NCBI GenBank assembly: GCA_001466705.2
Contig: LATX02000144.1
Location: forward strand, 806,001-870,000
DNA from: Moniliophthora roreri
Lineage: Eukaryota > Basidiomycota > Agaricomycetes > Agaricales > Marasmiaceae
Reading direction: 5' to 3'
Length of the DNA: 64,000 nucleotides
This document shows positions 46,786 through 58,520 of this stretch, in pieces. Below the pieces are notes generated by a model. It saw only the letters and a program-made list of their open reading frames with translations, was not told the origin of the DNA and did no database searches. The number at the start of each line of letters is the position of its first letter. Positions within the stretch are counted from its first letter, which is position 1. The position numbers were made by a program, and so were the translations under genes.

Positions 46786-48722
46786 ATGCAAACATTGCAG
46801 CTTCTTCCCGTATCCCTGGTCCTCGTCTCTATTCCTCGATGCCGTGTACAGAACCTCTCTTCACACATCATTCGTCAGATTCTTCAGCCGAGTCCCGCCA
46901 AATTCCTCAATATCTCCAGCAATGAAATCGAGCTTTCCATATTTGCTGAGGCTCATACCCTTTCAGAATTTGAACACATAGCTAGACGAGATCGTCAGAA
47001 GCATCGCTCGCGTTCAGGCTCTGGCTCGAGCAGGAAGAATGGCCATGAGAATAGGAGTGACTTCACTCCTGTGGAGGTCTCATACGAACGGTGGAGTGTG
47101 CTTCAAGTAGACTCACACAGTGATTCAATAGGTGAGTCGTACTCGATTCTCAGGTGTTCACGCTTACAGAAGAGGGAGAACGCAGACAATTCCGGGGCGA
47201 GAGTGAATGAACTTTCAGCACCCTTGGCGATGGCTGGGATTTCTATTCTCTACCAATCATCCTATATGAGCGACTTCATCTTTGTGAGTACTGGCATACC
47301 TGCTACCATCTGTCAGGAGATGGCTCATCATCATTCAGGTCAAAGAGTGTCGTCTTCGCGAAGTTCTCGCGCTCTTCTCGGATGCCGGTTTCGACCTCTA
47401 TTCGATAGATGACAATTCGCTCTCTTCGAGCACTATACCTATATCACCTCCATTGTCACCTTACCCACAAAACGAGGATGAGACTGCTTCCATGCTCGAT
47501 ATGAGTCCAGCCACATCAAAGGTCGCCCTGGGGTCAGTGCTGACTCGGACACGAAGTACGCCGGATACTCCGTCTGTTCTTTCGTCACGACTAAGGACCG
47601 CGAGTGATCCAAGTCCCCACAAATCTGGAACTTCGGAGCACCTCGAAAAGACACCTTCGAAACAAAAATCGCATTCTCCCACATCTGGTGGTGAGGTGCA
47701 TGTGCTTGATTCTGACCTCACTTGCGTGGGTCTGGCCGATGACAGCGTCGACCAATGGTCTCTAAAAATAATCAAGCTAGTTGCTTTCCCCGATCTTATA
47801 CCGTCTCGAGAACGAGATGGGTCAATATCCTACTACACTCCGGCGTCCAGTCTTCGTCCGGCTCGTCCTGGATACTCAAGCTCCGCACTTTCCGACCATT
47901 CCTCTTCCTCTCCCAGTGAAGATGAAGGCGACCTAGAGGATGGCTATTTCTCTCATTCTCCGAACCAGTCTACTTCTTCGCTGGTGACGTCTATTACATC
48001 AGAATCCGACGACTTGGGAAACATACCAGATTCACTTCATGTCAAATCAGGTTCTTTTTCATCAACTATGTCGTCGCGACGCTCATATTCGAAGCATCTG
48101 ATGGGCATAGGAGGCCCTTTATCACCACTATCGCCAATTCACCCAGCCTATGACATCACATCGTTTACCCCAACCCCTGGCTCAACAGGTGTTCCAGACC
48201 CATTTGCTTTAGCTTTTGGGCGACGTTCCTCGCGGTCGAAATACCAAACACCACGTGTACCTTTCTTCTCATTTACACGGACCCCTGAGGGTTCGTCCCT
48301 CACCACAGATGCGGAACTTTTAGCGACCTTATTCCCGCCGAGTGAGAGATACATGGTTATTTGTGGTGGCGAACTGGACGCTGCTGATCAAATACTCGCG
48401 GATGGCGGACAAGAACCGGAATCTATGGAGGAGGACGATGATGAGGAGTCTGGTTCCGACGGAGGAAGCATGTTGAAATGTTTGCAAATTGATCTCAGGA
48501 AATTTGGTCTAGGTCAGTAGCCTTCCGTTGGTAATGCGGTCATTCGTCTTCTCATCACGCACGTTCAAATTTGCAGACAAGTATGGTCTAGTCAACCGTT
48601 TCTCCCGTGTTCTGGACGAAAACAAAATCAATCATATGTACAGTTCCACCTTCAAAACGGCCAATCTTCTGGTGGAGAAGCGATACGCCGTGCGGGCTCT
48701 GACGTTGCTGAGGAATTGCTAA
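46786..48722 (+). CDS. CASTOR-like ACT-domain protein
   Basis: The start MQTLQLLPVSLVLVSIPRCR is at 46786. The first ACT-like half runs through FLNISSNEIELSIFAEAHTL, YERWSVLQVDSHSD, ARVNELSAPLAMAGISILYQ and SSYMSDFIFVKECRLREVLA to LFSDAGFDLYSID. The intron before VKEC runs from near 47284 to 47338. A long Ser-rich insert (about 47460-48330) follows. A second part has LTCVGLADDSVDQWSLKIIK, ERYMVICGGELDAADQIL and, after an intron near 48512-48577, DKYGLVNRFSRVLDE with SSTFKTANLLVEKRYAVRAL. The TANLLV motif is typical of the C-terminal ACT domain of CASTOR proteins, which bind arginine and regulate TORC1 in animals. Amino-acid sensing here is inferred. Confidence 0.75.
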
Positions 48723-50043
48723 GCACCTCCGGCAGCAACTGAATATGAACCAGGCACTGGTGCTGGTCCCACGTCGAATCTACCCATGATATTCCTTGGC
48801 CCGATATATCTATGAATCTGCAACTCACCTCTCCGTTATCAAAACGGTAGCCGACGCTACCCTGATAGAGATACCCTACGCCCATGCACGACACGACACT
48901 GGACGATTTTTACGCTGAATCCCCTCGGGCGCCCTTATACCGTCTCGCCTACTTTGGTATGCGATCGAAGAACTCGGTAACGGCGTTCTAACGCGATTCA
49001 TTTTGCTGCCGTCCCCTCGCTTCTTTCATATCTGATTCCCATGTCATAAATGATTTTTCTTTCCATGTCTCTGGGTTAGGCTTTATTTCACGATAATCTG
49101 TTTCGTTGGTTACAATAACGCACACTATCGGCCGCGGGCTTCGGGACACCGTTTCGCGTCTTTCATTTCTGATGTGCCTCCTAACAATGACAGCGCGTTC
49201 TTCGGCATCCGCGTTCCGCCCGCGCTCTTCCGAAACGTCGGACTTGCTGTTGGTTTAGGAAGTCTCATTTCTTGTTTGGTCATTTTTAACGTTCACGAGG
49301 TTATTCATTGCATTTCAATATTCACATGCCGTTTCATCGCACACTCTTCTTCACTTGCCAGGTTGTCGTGCCACTTGTACACTATATCCATGCATTTCCA
49401 TTTAACGTGTCACACCCCCCTCATGCTCAATCCTTCCACATGGTTATTTCGACGCGGACTCTTAATGTTGTATGAGTACTACTTGTTGTGTGTACCTCTA
49501 GCTTGCCTTAGAGACGATAATATCACTCAGTCGTGATTGCGCGTGTTCGATCTCACAGGACAGGGTTTCTAGCTGCGGGCAATCGTGTGGTATATGTACT
49601 TGGCCATGTGTGACGAACGAAGTGGGGCTGCAAAAAAATTAGACTGAATATACGGTAGATATGGATACAACAATGCAAGGCGACGACAACATATATACTT
49701 GGTGAAACGAGATAATTATGCGATAAAATCCAACGTAAATGGGCGAAGAAAGGATACTAGTATACATATATACGGCAAATACAACATGGCGGATGCAGTG
49801 AATGATGCAGAGCAGAAGATGGTATGAGAGCGATAGTAACACTAGTAGTGTCCTCGATGTAGCCAGCAAGTGCGAGAAAAGGTATCACAAGCCTACACAT
49901 ACGGTAAGGCTTCACCTTCTTCAGTGTCCCACCCCTGGGGGACTAGTCACGGCAGAGCCAAAGAGATGGGTGCAGTTCGAAAGACAGCACCACCACAGCA
50001 GTTCTAGAGCTCGTAGTCATCTGTTGACTGCTCTATGACTGAA
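48723..50043. other. Gene-poor stretch, 48.7-50.0 kb
   Basis: About 1.3 kb. The plus frame 49174-49536 (MPPNNDSAFFGIRVPPALFR, then hydrophobic) and the minus frame 49639-49869 show no known domain. Likely UTRs and spacer. Confidence 0.4.
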
Positions 50044-52042
50044 CTATGCCGTTGTGCTTTGCGTCCGTCGTATCACGGATTGATACCATTCATCCAGCGG
50101 AGGCAAGTCTTCGTCGTCGTCATCATCCAAAGACGACCAAGCCTGCTCCGAAGAGCTAGACATAGGTCGACAGCTAGGCCGCGCTAGATCGGCTCCACAT
50201 AATTCGTCTTCATCGTCTACTGGAACATCATCAAACTCGTCTGTGAAAGCCCTGGCTCCACGGACCGTGAGAGTAATCTCAAGTTCGACGTCGACCTCGG
50301 TTTCGACTGCTAAAGATTGCTCCTCAGTAATGAAGGACGCGTGTCGATATTTAAACTCCAAAGCCTGTTCAAAGGTCGTCTTCAGGTCATCGCCATCCGT
50401 TGGGGTTTCTGGACCGGGGCAATCATCCTCCGAATCACTGGTGCTTTCTTCCAAGACGCCGCAGCTATCTATCGGATTCGTGGAGCTCTCGTCGTACCAC
50501 TCGGAGCCATCTTCGTAGTAGGAGTCTGGCCAACTGATGTTATCACCGTAAGCATCCTCTGGCTCGTTAATGAACTCTATGCCCTTAGCGGGAATCACAA
50601 GATACTGGCCGTACCCAACATCTTGTGGGCTGTTGACCCTATTGGACCAGGCAATCCAAGGGTTCTCTGGTGGTGCGGTAGTGACGACGATGTGGGGTAT
50701 TTGGAAGGGAGAAGAAGAGTCAATAATAATGGAGGAATGGAATCTCCGGTTAAGATGTAAAAGGGGCTGTGTGGCGTGAGTGGGCGATTATGGAAGTTGA
50801 ACGTAATGGCTCACCTCGGCTGGATCCGTCCAACGGAAAGGCTTATCCACGCTTTCAAATGGTAGATGTGCGTCATAGCGTAGCCGGAATGTCATTGCTT
50901 TCTTGCTTGCCTCGAAAGCCTGTCAAAAGCCAAGGGTGTTAGAAGGAAACATAGTAGGTGTTGGATAAAAAAAAACCGTACAGCTTTCCTGCAGAGCTGT
51001 TTTCTCAGAACAAGCACGACTTGGAACATCACGAGTCGTTCCACAGATGAGCTGTTAACCTGTCGAAGTAATTAGACTTTCCTGTGCGAGAATATTGTGG
51101 CGTAAAGAGCTGTACCATCTGTTCGAATGTTGAACGGCTGAAGACGTTTGTAGGCTTCGTGAGGTGTAGGTTGTGAAGTTCGGAAGTGCGGTGGTAATTG
51201 TGATTAGGATGTAGGATAAATTCCGAAATGTCTTGGAGAGGAATATTGAGGTAGTGCAACGCTTGTGGATCTACACGGTTGTACCACTGCGTCGCCTGTT
51301 GATCCCAGGTGTCTTCACATGGGGTAATGACGATATGAGGTGTTATATGTGGAGAAAGTGATTCGAGGACGACACTGCTTGTCGGCCTGTACAGGGATCG
51401 GAGACACTCCTAAAGGGAAGAGAAAGTGAGAAACAGACAATTGTCAGACCACACAGCACTCACTGTAGCCGTCTCTACGTCCCATTCAGAGCATGTAGGT
51501 TCTTCTTCGCAGAGAGATGGGCCTTCAGTTACAGTGGAGAGCTGGGGACTCAGGGTTGGCATGGCGGTTATGAGGCATGAGGCAAACGGCTGACTGACCA
51601 CAGGTATCATCTCCTCTTCGTCTGAATAATCGCCAAACTGCTCTAGATCATCTTCATCTCCTTCACACAGCCGTTGTAGATCAGGCTGAAACCTGAGGAC
51701 ATGGGGGGACGAGGACATGAAAAACTCGTGTCCGACAAGCTCCGGGTTCGTGGCAATGGTCTTCAACATCGATGGCTGCGCCTCCTTATCGAGGAAACGC
51801 GCCGATAAATCAGCCCAGCACGCGCCAAATGGTCTAGGATAACTCACCTTGAGCGTCTGTTCTGTCCTACAAAATTTTTCCTCCAGTGTGGGCGTCGTCG
51901 ATGATGATCGCATGACCGTTGATTTCTTAGTCTTCCAGCGACGCGATGCCTTCCACCATGAGATTGACGCGTCCGAGTGCTGGTGCTTTTTGTCGACAGT
52001 CGAAAATGACATGTCTATCCATTTTACGCCTTGAGCGAGCAT
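50044..52042 (-). CDS. Conserved-looking protein of unknown function, acidic C-terminus
   Basis: The start MLAQGVKWIDMSFSTVDKKH is at 52042. Exon 1 includes ISWWKASRRWKTKKSTVMRS, a Pro-rich join, HEFFMSSSPHVLRFQPDLQR and an acidic patch (EGDEDDLEQFGDYSDEEE). After introns come ECLRSLYRPTSSVVLESLSP, VDPQALHYLNIPLQDISEFI, LICGTTRDVPSRACSEKTAL, then AFEASKKAMTFRLRYDAHLP and FRWTDPAE. The C-terminal exon is rich in Glu, Asp and Ser with GIEFINEPEDAYGDNISWPD and ends RRTQSTTA at stop 50044-50046. Exon joins keep frame (introns near 51415-51463, 51060-51115, 50925-50980 and 50770-50815). No domain recognised. The clean frame argues for a real gene; function cannot be stated. Confidence 0.65.
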
Positions 52043-53281
52043 AGGTGATCGAGGTTGAGTGGAGTAAATTCCGGTTGTTTCGAATGAGAGGAAAGGTCTG
52101 AGATAACTAGGAATTTCTGGAACAGATTATGGCGAAGAAATGCAGATGTTTAGTGAGTTTAAGGTGAAGAAACAATGGGAGACTGGTCTTTGTCCTTGGA
52201 CATTCCAGGTGACTGGTGGCATTGGATAAGGCTGGGTAGGTCTTTTGACACACGGGCGCTTCGCCGGTGGCGTGTGCCATGGACTACCCGCTCTTACCAC
52301 ATGAAATCAACAAAGACACGAATTTAGCTCCGAATCTCTTCGCTCGCAAGATAACAATTTCATTTGATATAGACAGCACTGTTACAGCGGCTAAATATCC
52401 TGAAGTTCTTAGAAGTGCTACTGCACCGGGCAGCAAATGCTCGCACTATCACGACATCAACGGTAATCATTGATGTCAGTCAAGACCCAGAAACCACCCG
52501 AATCGGGCCATGCATGCTCCACTGTGCTCCACGGTGGTACATGGCGAGGTGGCCAAGAGGCGTCCTCAGGTGCCTTGATTGACTGTTGGCATGATTTCGG
52601 GTCAGGGTGCACGTCTTTGATGAAGCGAAAGAGTTCTCCTAGAAGTCGCGATGCAGTACGTCTGGATATGTTTTGAGATGCTTTGGGGTCCACGCCGACA
52701 TGGCACCCTTGCTATGAAAAACACGTCCACCCGTGAAAGTATCGGATACGAGGTATAGCAGAGTCAAGGTAGACCTACAGTCGATGCCACTTGCAACTCG
52801 AGAGTCAACAACTGCTGTGATCACAGAATACGTACGGATAAACCTTACTGTATGGGTTTATAGATGAGAGGCCGTACCATAATCGACCCGGGGTTTATAT
52901 CTACAGGATAGATGGAATGGTGACACCCGCGGATCCACTCTCGAGCCTCCTGTAGGCCAATTACTAGAAACCTAGAGCAGCTTTCTGACAACAAATCCGC
53001 CCAAATCGCGCTGAGAAAATTGGAGATTGGAGTGGTGTTTTCTGTATACAGTAATAGAGCACCTAGCTGTAGAATAAGTGTTCAAATCCCAACAGCGACG
53101 GAATGGGCGCTGGCTGTTTCAGGCGGTCCGGCCTCCGGGCCGTTTCAGTTCACCGGGTCTTGGCCTCAGCGAGGCTCGCTGCGACGGCCACTGGCAATAC
53201 TCATCCACTAGGTGGCACTGGAATCAAGGTAGGATCCCCATCCAAGTCGTAGACTTTGTTCACAGTTGACAGCTTATAGTG
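52043..53281. other. Intergenic, 52.0-53.3 kb
   Basis: Divergent upstream regions of the unknown gene and the first F-box gene. Minus frames at 52457-52693 and 52639-52824 have no recognised features. No gene supported. Confidence 0.4.
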
Positions 53282-55066
53282 ATGCAGGAGCAGGATAAAT
53301 TGGACCCGACCGTTCTGTGCGAAAAATGCAAAGACCTCTTCATTCCCCATACAGTCTACCCACCCATCCCACTCGACGTAATTCGTTCCAATCTCATACC
53401 AAGCAAGACGGATATAAAGCATGTCGCGGCGATTGTTGAGGTTGAAGAAACGGAACTGGAACAGTACGAGAGTGAGCTCGCCCGTTTACGACGGATCATG
53501 GACAAACTAGAAGCGGAGAAGTCTGCTCTCTCAGAGCGTATCGAGAGGCGGAAGAGCTGGATGTCGCCCATACGAAAGCTCCCTAATGAGATTTTGGATA
53601 TCATCATGTCTGCAACATGTCTATCGAACCGATACACACTCTCCATATCCCCTAAAACCAATACTCTCCAGGCGTATCCCTACAATCTATCACACGTATC
53701 CTCCCATTGGCGCAGTATTGTCACCTCATGCCCTCGCATGTGGACCTCGTTCCATGTCGATGTGTTCGGTCTCCGGCGCGACATTCAACCCCTACTCCAA
53801 GTCTATCTGAAAAACTCACGCGACCTACCGCTGAGAGTTCGTATAGTCGATTCGGGTAAATGGTCGGCGGATTTTGGAGAAGACTATGCCAATCATTTAG
53901 GCTTGAACGGCGTCTCAGCTTGCTCCACGCTTCTATCGCAGTCAACTCGCATCCAAAGTCTGACCATGGACGTCAGAGGGCAGATTTTCTCCGTTCTGCG
54001 TCCTACGTCCAGCTCCTGGGATCCCCCGTTCGCATTTCCATTACTTCGCACTTTTCACAACTACACAAACCTTACACACATAGCAGTCGGGTCCACATGG
54101 TTTTGGAACGCCATCCTGGCCGCTCCGATGCTTAATAGCCTCGCAGCCGCTTTCGTTTCTCATGCGAAGGTCTACCCATTTGCACAAATCACATCCCTCG
54201 TCCTCATGCACATATCATCAATCCGAGTATTGCTTCGGATTCTTGTGCAATGTCCAAATCTCAAAGCTTTGGAAGTGCGGCAGGATCGCATGACGGTGGA
54301 TCCAGAGATATTGAACGACACGAGGCCGCCTACCACTTTATCCAACCTGAAACACTTGACCGTCATCAGCCGTCATGAAAATGGCCCTGCGGGCTTTTAT
54401 CCGCTTTTCAAAGGTATCACTGTACCTATCCTCAATGACCTCACAATAAGGTCTTCGAAGATAGGCATACATGATTGGCGTAGCGGAGGTTTTCTGGATA
54501 TGGTTCAGCGCTCCTCGTGTCCTATGAAGAACCTAACGATAGAATTGCCGACTGTGGTACCCGCGCAATCCGCATCAATGAACACAAACGAAGCGTTTGT
54601 AGAGATTTTCAGCCAATGTCCGATGGTGGCACGGTTGAGAATTATAATTCATCAACACCATCTTCCCGAAGGTGATGAAGGCTCAGACGATGAGACCCAT
54701 TCAGTTGTATTGGGTCTCTTGTCGGCTCTCCCGATCATCTCTGGTTCCTCGCTGGATACCTCCTCATCTACTTTGTGCCCAAAACTACGCATGTTCCATC
54801 TAATCATCTATCCAAAACCAGAGCGATCCGGAGTAAACGACAATACACTTGATGCCTTGTTCCGAATGGTGGAGTCGAGGTCGAGGAGCCAGCTGGCATT
54901 ACTCGCCGAGAGTGTTACACCCTTGACATATTTTGGTCTCCATGTCTCCAATAACCTCACAGACGAACATTATGATGCCCTTCTGGATCCATTCCAGCCT
55001 AGATTGGATACCCTTGAGCAGGATAGGATGGCCTATGAAATTCGGTTGGGAAAGACCTCAAGTTGA
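53282..55066 (+). CDS. F-box protein with N-terminal Cys pair and coiled coil (copy 1)
   Basis: A single open frame of 594 codons; the start is ATG at 53282 (MQEQDKLDPTVLCEKCKDLF). Order: CEKC near residue 14, then a coiled coil (ETELEQYESELARLRRIMDK, LEAEKSALSERIERRKSW), then the F-box SPIRKLPNEILDIIMSATCL and a W-x-x-(I/V) segment, SHVSSHWRSIVTSCPRMWTS. The remaining 450 residues form leucine-rich repeat-like strands (LRTFHNYTNLTHIAVGS, CPNLKALEVRQDR). This is a large expanded group in agaricomycetes. It probably serves as an SCF substrate adaptor; the substrate is unknown. A tandem homologue follows at 55390. Confidence 0.88.
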   Translation: MQEQDKLDPTVLCEKCKDLFIPHTVYPPIPLDVIRSNLIPSKTDIKHVAAIVEVEETELEQYESELARLRRIMDKLEAEKSALSERIERRKSWMSPIRKLPNEILDIIMSATCLSNRYTLSISPKTNTLQAYPYNLSHVSSHWRSIVTSCPRMWTSFHVDVFGLRRDIQPLLQVYLKNSRDLPLRVRIVDSGKWSADFGEDYANHLGLNGVSACSTLLSQSTRIQSLTMDVRGQIFSVLRPTSSSWDPPFAFPLLRTFHNYTNLTHIAVGSTWFWNAILAAPMLNSLAAAFVSHAKVYPFAQITSLVLMHISSIRVLLRILVQCPNLKALEVRQDRMTVDPEILNDTRPPTTLSNLKHLTVISRHENGPAGFYPLFKGITVPILNDLTIRSSKIGIHDWRSGGFLDMVQRSSCPMKNLTIELPTVVPAQSASMNTNEAFVEIFSQCPMVARLRIIIHQHHLPEGDEGSDDETHSVVLGLLSALPIISGSSLDTSSSTLCPKLRMFHLIIYPKPERSGVNDNTLDALFRMVESRSRSQLALLAESVTPLTYFGLHVSNNLTDEHYDALLDPFQPRLDTLEQDRMAYEIRLGKTSS

Positions 55067-55389
55067 AGATGTTACAAAGATGGGTCTACCGTCTTTGACA
55101 TCCAGGAGGCAAGTTATACTCGAAAGACTTCATCGTAGTACCGGAGCTGTTGTATGTACTGTATAGAGCATACCCCTTGTACTACTAATCCACACAACCG
55201 GACCTTAAGATATTCTGACCCGAATTTCAAAATGCACGAATGCCGCAAGCTATTATCAACGAGGTGCTCGGGGTCGGAAAACCAGTCTTTTCTTCCACAT
55301 TGTCATCAAGTCTTTCCGGTAGCTGCAGCAGAGTGCGTCACCCCCGAACCTAGAGTAGTTGTTCAACGTTTCTGACTCTAGATATAAGG
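55067..55389. other. Spacer between tandem F-box genes
   Basis: 323 bases holding the 3' end of copy 1 and the promoter of copy 2. No gene. Confidence 0.5.
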
Positions 55390-56814
55390 ATGCAATGCGA
55401 TGCCAATCCCACTGTATTATGTGAAAGATGCAACCTCCACTTCATCCCCCAGCCTCCCAAACACCCCGTTTCTCTCGACACACTTCGTTTTCACGGCTCT
55501 CCGACGCCAGTGGAAGCCAGTCAAACCGCCGAGCTACTCAAAACCGAGGAGCTCGAGTTGAAGAAATACGAAGAGCAACTCAAGCGGCTCCGCAGCATCA
55601 CGGAGAAGTTGGAACGAGAAAAAGCGGCCCTCTCTCGAAGAATACAAAATCGACGTTGCTGGCTGGCTCCAATCAGAAAACTGCCCCTGGAGATTTTTGG
55701 CAAAATTTTTCAGGTGCTTATCGCGTCAGAGTCTTCTTCACTTGTCGTCCGTGATCAAGGGAAGACGATACATGCTTATCCCTACGTTCTCTCCCAAGTC
55801 GAGTCCCTATGGAGAGACATCGTCACCTCTCATCCCCAGTTTTGGACATCCATTGATATCGACGTTCATTTCCTTGGACGCGATATCCAGCCGCTCCTAC
55901 AGACGTATCTTTATCGATCAGAAGGCCAAACTCTAAACGTAAAGATATCAGATTCGGAGAAGTACGCCCAGTCGAGCCGCTCTAGTTACGGGATTCATTT
56001 GGGAAGGCATGGCGTCAGTGCTTGTCAGACTCTCCTTGAGCAGGCATCGAGAGTGGAGGTTTTTTCTTTCAATGTCAATGAGGCGTTCTTCCTGGAAAAA
56101 CTGCTCTCTCGACCAGCACGAAACAGCCTCTCGTTCCCAGTGCTTCGCGAGTTTCGCAACTATAGCGGCTTCCACTGGGTTAGCGGAGAGTCTATGTGGT
56201 TTTGGAAACAAATTCACCATGCTCCCATGCTCACAAGTGTCATGTCCCTGCACCCACATGAGGACATAGTCCTCCCATTCTCCCAACTCACCTCGATCAC
56301 TATCGCCCAGCTTGGAAAAGAGGATCCATCATACGACTCTGGAATATTCAGAGGAATGGCGCCCTTGCTGCGTATTCTATCCTCCTGCCCAAGGCTACAA
56401 CACCTGGAAATTGGGGAGATCTGCAGTGAGCAGCTTTCCTCTCCGACCATCAAGTTCACTCTGCCGTCTCTGCGATACTTGTCCGTCCAGACGAACGACA
56501 AACCGACTGTCTTCGACCCACTCTTTAATTGCATCACGATGCCTTCCCTCGAGGTGCTTGAGGTGACATCTACCTTGCGGCAGAAGTTGAAGGATTGGCC
56601 GAATCAGCCGTTCATTGGGCTTGTACGTCGTTCGGGATCTCTGTTGAATATGCAGAGCATCACCCTTTCTTTCCCTTTTGCTTCTCTTCCTCCCGACCGC
56701 TGCGAAGAGTTGTTATCGCTTTTGCCTACTTCGACTAGAGTAACAGCTCGGGTGGCGAACATTAGGTCGATTGGAGCCGTCGTTTGGGCCGGTCAAAATA
56801 TCACTGTCGAGTAA
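55390..56814 (+). CDS. F-box protein with N-terminal Cys pair and coiled coil (copy 2)
   Basis: A single open frame of 474 codons from ATG 55390 (MQCDANPTVLCERCNLHFIP). Same order as copy 1: CERC, a coiled coil (EELELKKYEEQLKRLRSITE, LEREKAALSRRIQNRRCW), F-box APIRKLPLEIFGKIFQVLIA, then SQVESLWRDIVTSHPQFWTS and leucine-rich repeats (LRILSSCPRLQHLEIGEIC). It is about 120 residues shorter than copy 1 because the last repeats are missing; it ends in VGAVVWAG-like sequence at TAA 56812-56814. Shared design and order mark an old tandem duplication. Confidence 0.87.
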   Translation: MQCDANPTVLCERCNLHFIPQPPKHPVSLDTLRFHGSPTPVEASQTAELLKTEELELKKYEEQLKRLRSITEKLEREKAALSRRIQNRRCWLAPIRKLPLEIFGKIFQVLIASESSSLVVRDQGKTIHAYPYVLSQVESLWRDIVTSHPQFWTSIDIDVHFLGRDIQPLLQTYLYRSEGQTLNVKISDSEKYAQSSRSSYGIHLGRHGVSACQTLLEQASRVEVFSFNVNEAFFLEKLLSRPARNSLSFPVLREFRNYSGFHWVSGESMWFWKQIHHAPMLTSVMSLHPHEDIVLPFSQLTSITIAQLGKEDPSYDSGIFRGMAPLLRILSSCPRLQHLEIGEICSEQLSSPTIKFTLPSLRYLSVQTNDKPTVFDPLFNCITMPSLEVLEVTSTLRQKLKDWPNQPFIGLVRRSGSLLNMQSITLSFPFASLPPDRCEELLSLLPTSTRVTARVANIRSIGAVVWAGQNITVE

Positions 56815-58520
56815 CTTAGTAGGCTTCCATTTATGTTTCTGTTTTGCTGCGAATCATATGTGGAAATTGACTCAAAAAAGTGTGTGGAACCCGGGCCGTG
56901 TCCAAGTCGAGCTTGACCGAAATACTGCATGGCCGAAAATAGGGCGAGATTCCGCTTGAACAAAGAATCAATCGAACACGTCACAGTGTGCGACGAGCAA
57001 AAAGAACCCGTGTTCATCGATCGAATGCGACCATTAATTTTGTCGTTTTTGAATAGGGGGTTTGGAGACGAGGTATTCAGTGTCGGGTCAATCCTGCGTC
57101 AGTGGCTGAAGGTTGAGTGCCGTGTGTCCCTCTGATAGCGGAAAGAGTCTTCACACACGTACGTGGCCAATGCTTTAAGGAAATAATCATGCTATTCACA
57201 TCATGGTTATGACATACCTCTTTCGAATCCCTGGCGACGAACAAGACGCGGGTCAAGGCCTGCAGCATCTTTGACTGATCAATTCACACCTGGGTATCTA
57301 AATCATGATATTCCCAAGTAATGTATCTGAGCAAGCACGCCATCAAGATCCGGTCAATACCTCGTCATTACTTCGGTGCCTGTCAGCGGGGCGAGTTGTG
57401 AACGATGACGAGGAAGATGTCACCTCGAGGGAAGTCTTGGCTAGCTCCGGTGATTTTGAGATTTGTAACCTACGACGCCGAGGAAGAAGAGATCTGCTAT
57501 GTTTCACACATTCGCCTCCAAGCATTAGAATAGGAAGTGATGAATTTCTATTGAAGGTGGTTTACTCGAACACCCCGCAGTCGTTCAGGCCTCTCTAGCC
57601 ATCTCTAGCCATCTCTAGTGCAGTCATTCTTCGCCGTCGCCGTTCTTGCTACCCTTGCGGGTGCCACACCGCCTCGAAGACTGTCGCGAACGGTCAGCTA
57701 GAGGGCTGATCAGTTTGTAGAGCGGCTGAAGTAGACGGCAACCTTTACCAGAGACTTTTCCCAAGCAGTGTCTTTGGAATCGACGTAGTATTCACCTGAG
57801 TAAATAAGCCGCTAAGAGGGTATGAAAGAAGCGAGTAAAGTGCCTGTATACTTACTGTATCAGTGTGTGGATGATTGACTCGGAATAGTCGACTGAGTAC
57901 CTCCGGGACTGGGCGCAATAGAGGTGGATTGCGCGAGGGTTGGACCATCGAATGGCAGACTTTATAAATATTGCCGGTCCACCCATCTCGGCTTACGGCG
58001 TGCGAGCACAAGTACATGTCAGTCACCTTGGAAGCAGTAGCATTATTCTTGGGTTTGACATACCCTTGAATCGGCAAAGACGGCCTGGCATCTATATGAC
58101 TATATTATTCCGCAATGAATTGCAGAAGAAGTATGGTCGTTCATTTAGCACGGTGATTGGGCGCAATTTCTGGGCGCCTGAACCCTTGCATCACGGACAC
58201 GTACGTTCGCGGTTTCGAATGGTATATGTATCCCCGTGTTGTCAGAAGGACCTGGGTAGGTGGCGGTCTTGGGGTTCAAGTCTGCAGATGTCAAGGGTGA
58301 GTCCGCCCCAAGTAGAGATCTCTCATGTAATTGTAAGGCAATCGAATTTCCGGTGCGTGAGAGGTGTTCTATCGAACGAGAGGCTGGTAAGTCACAATGG
58401 AATGAAAGTTAAGCCTTGACAAGAATTTTAGTCATGTCGATTTCAAATCCGATTCATGAGACAAGCGTCGGCTTGAGATTCTGAAGAACATTGACGCCGA
58501 GAACCTCCAGAAGTGGGCCG
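56815..58520. other. Gene-poor stretch, 56.8-58.5 kb
   Basis: Contains a threefold tagccatctc-type repeat at about 57595-57620. The frames at 57305-57598 (plus) and 57745-58077 (minus, with ASKVTDMYLCSHAVSRDGWT) are not recognised; the minus one could be part of a small spliced gene. No firm gene. Confidence 0.4.

Noticed and set aside
53030..53105. tRNA-like gtgttcaaatccc stretch
   Set aside because: No matching acceptor or anticodon stem upstream; chance similarity.
57940..58419. 159-codon plus-strand open frame
   Set aside because: Overlaps an opposite-strand frame of equal quality; neither has known features, so no gene call.
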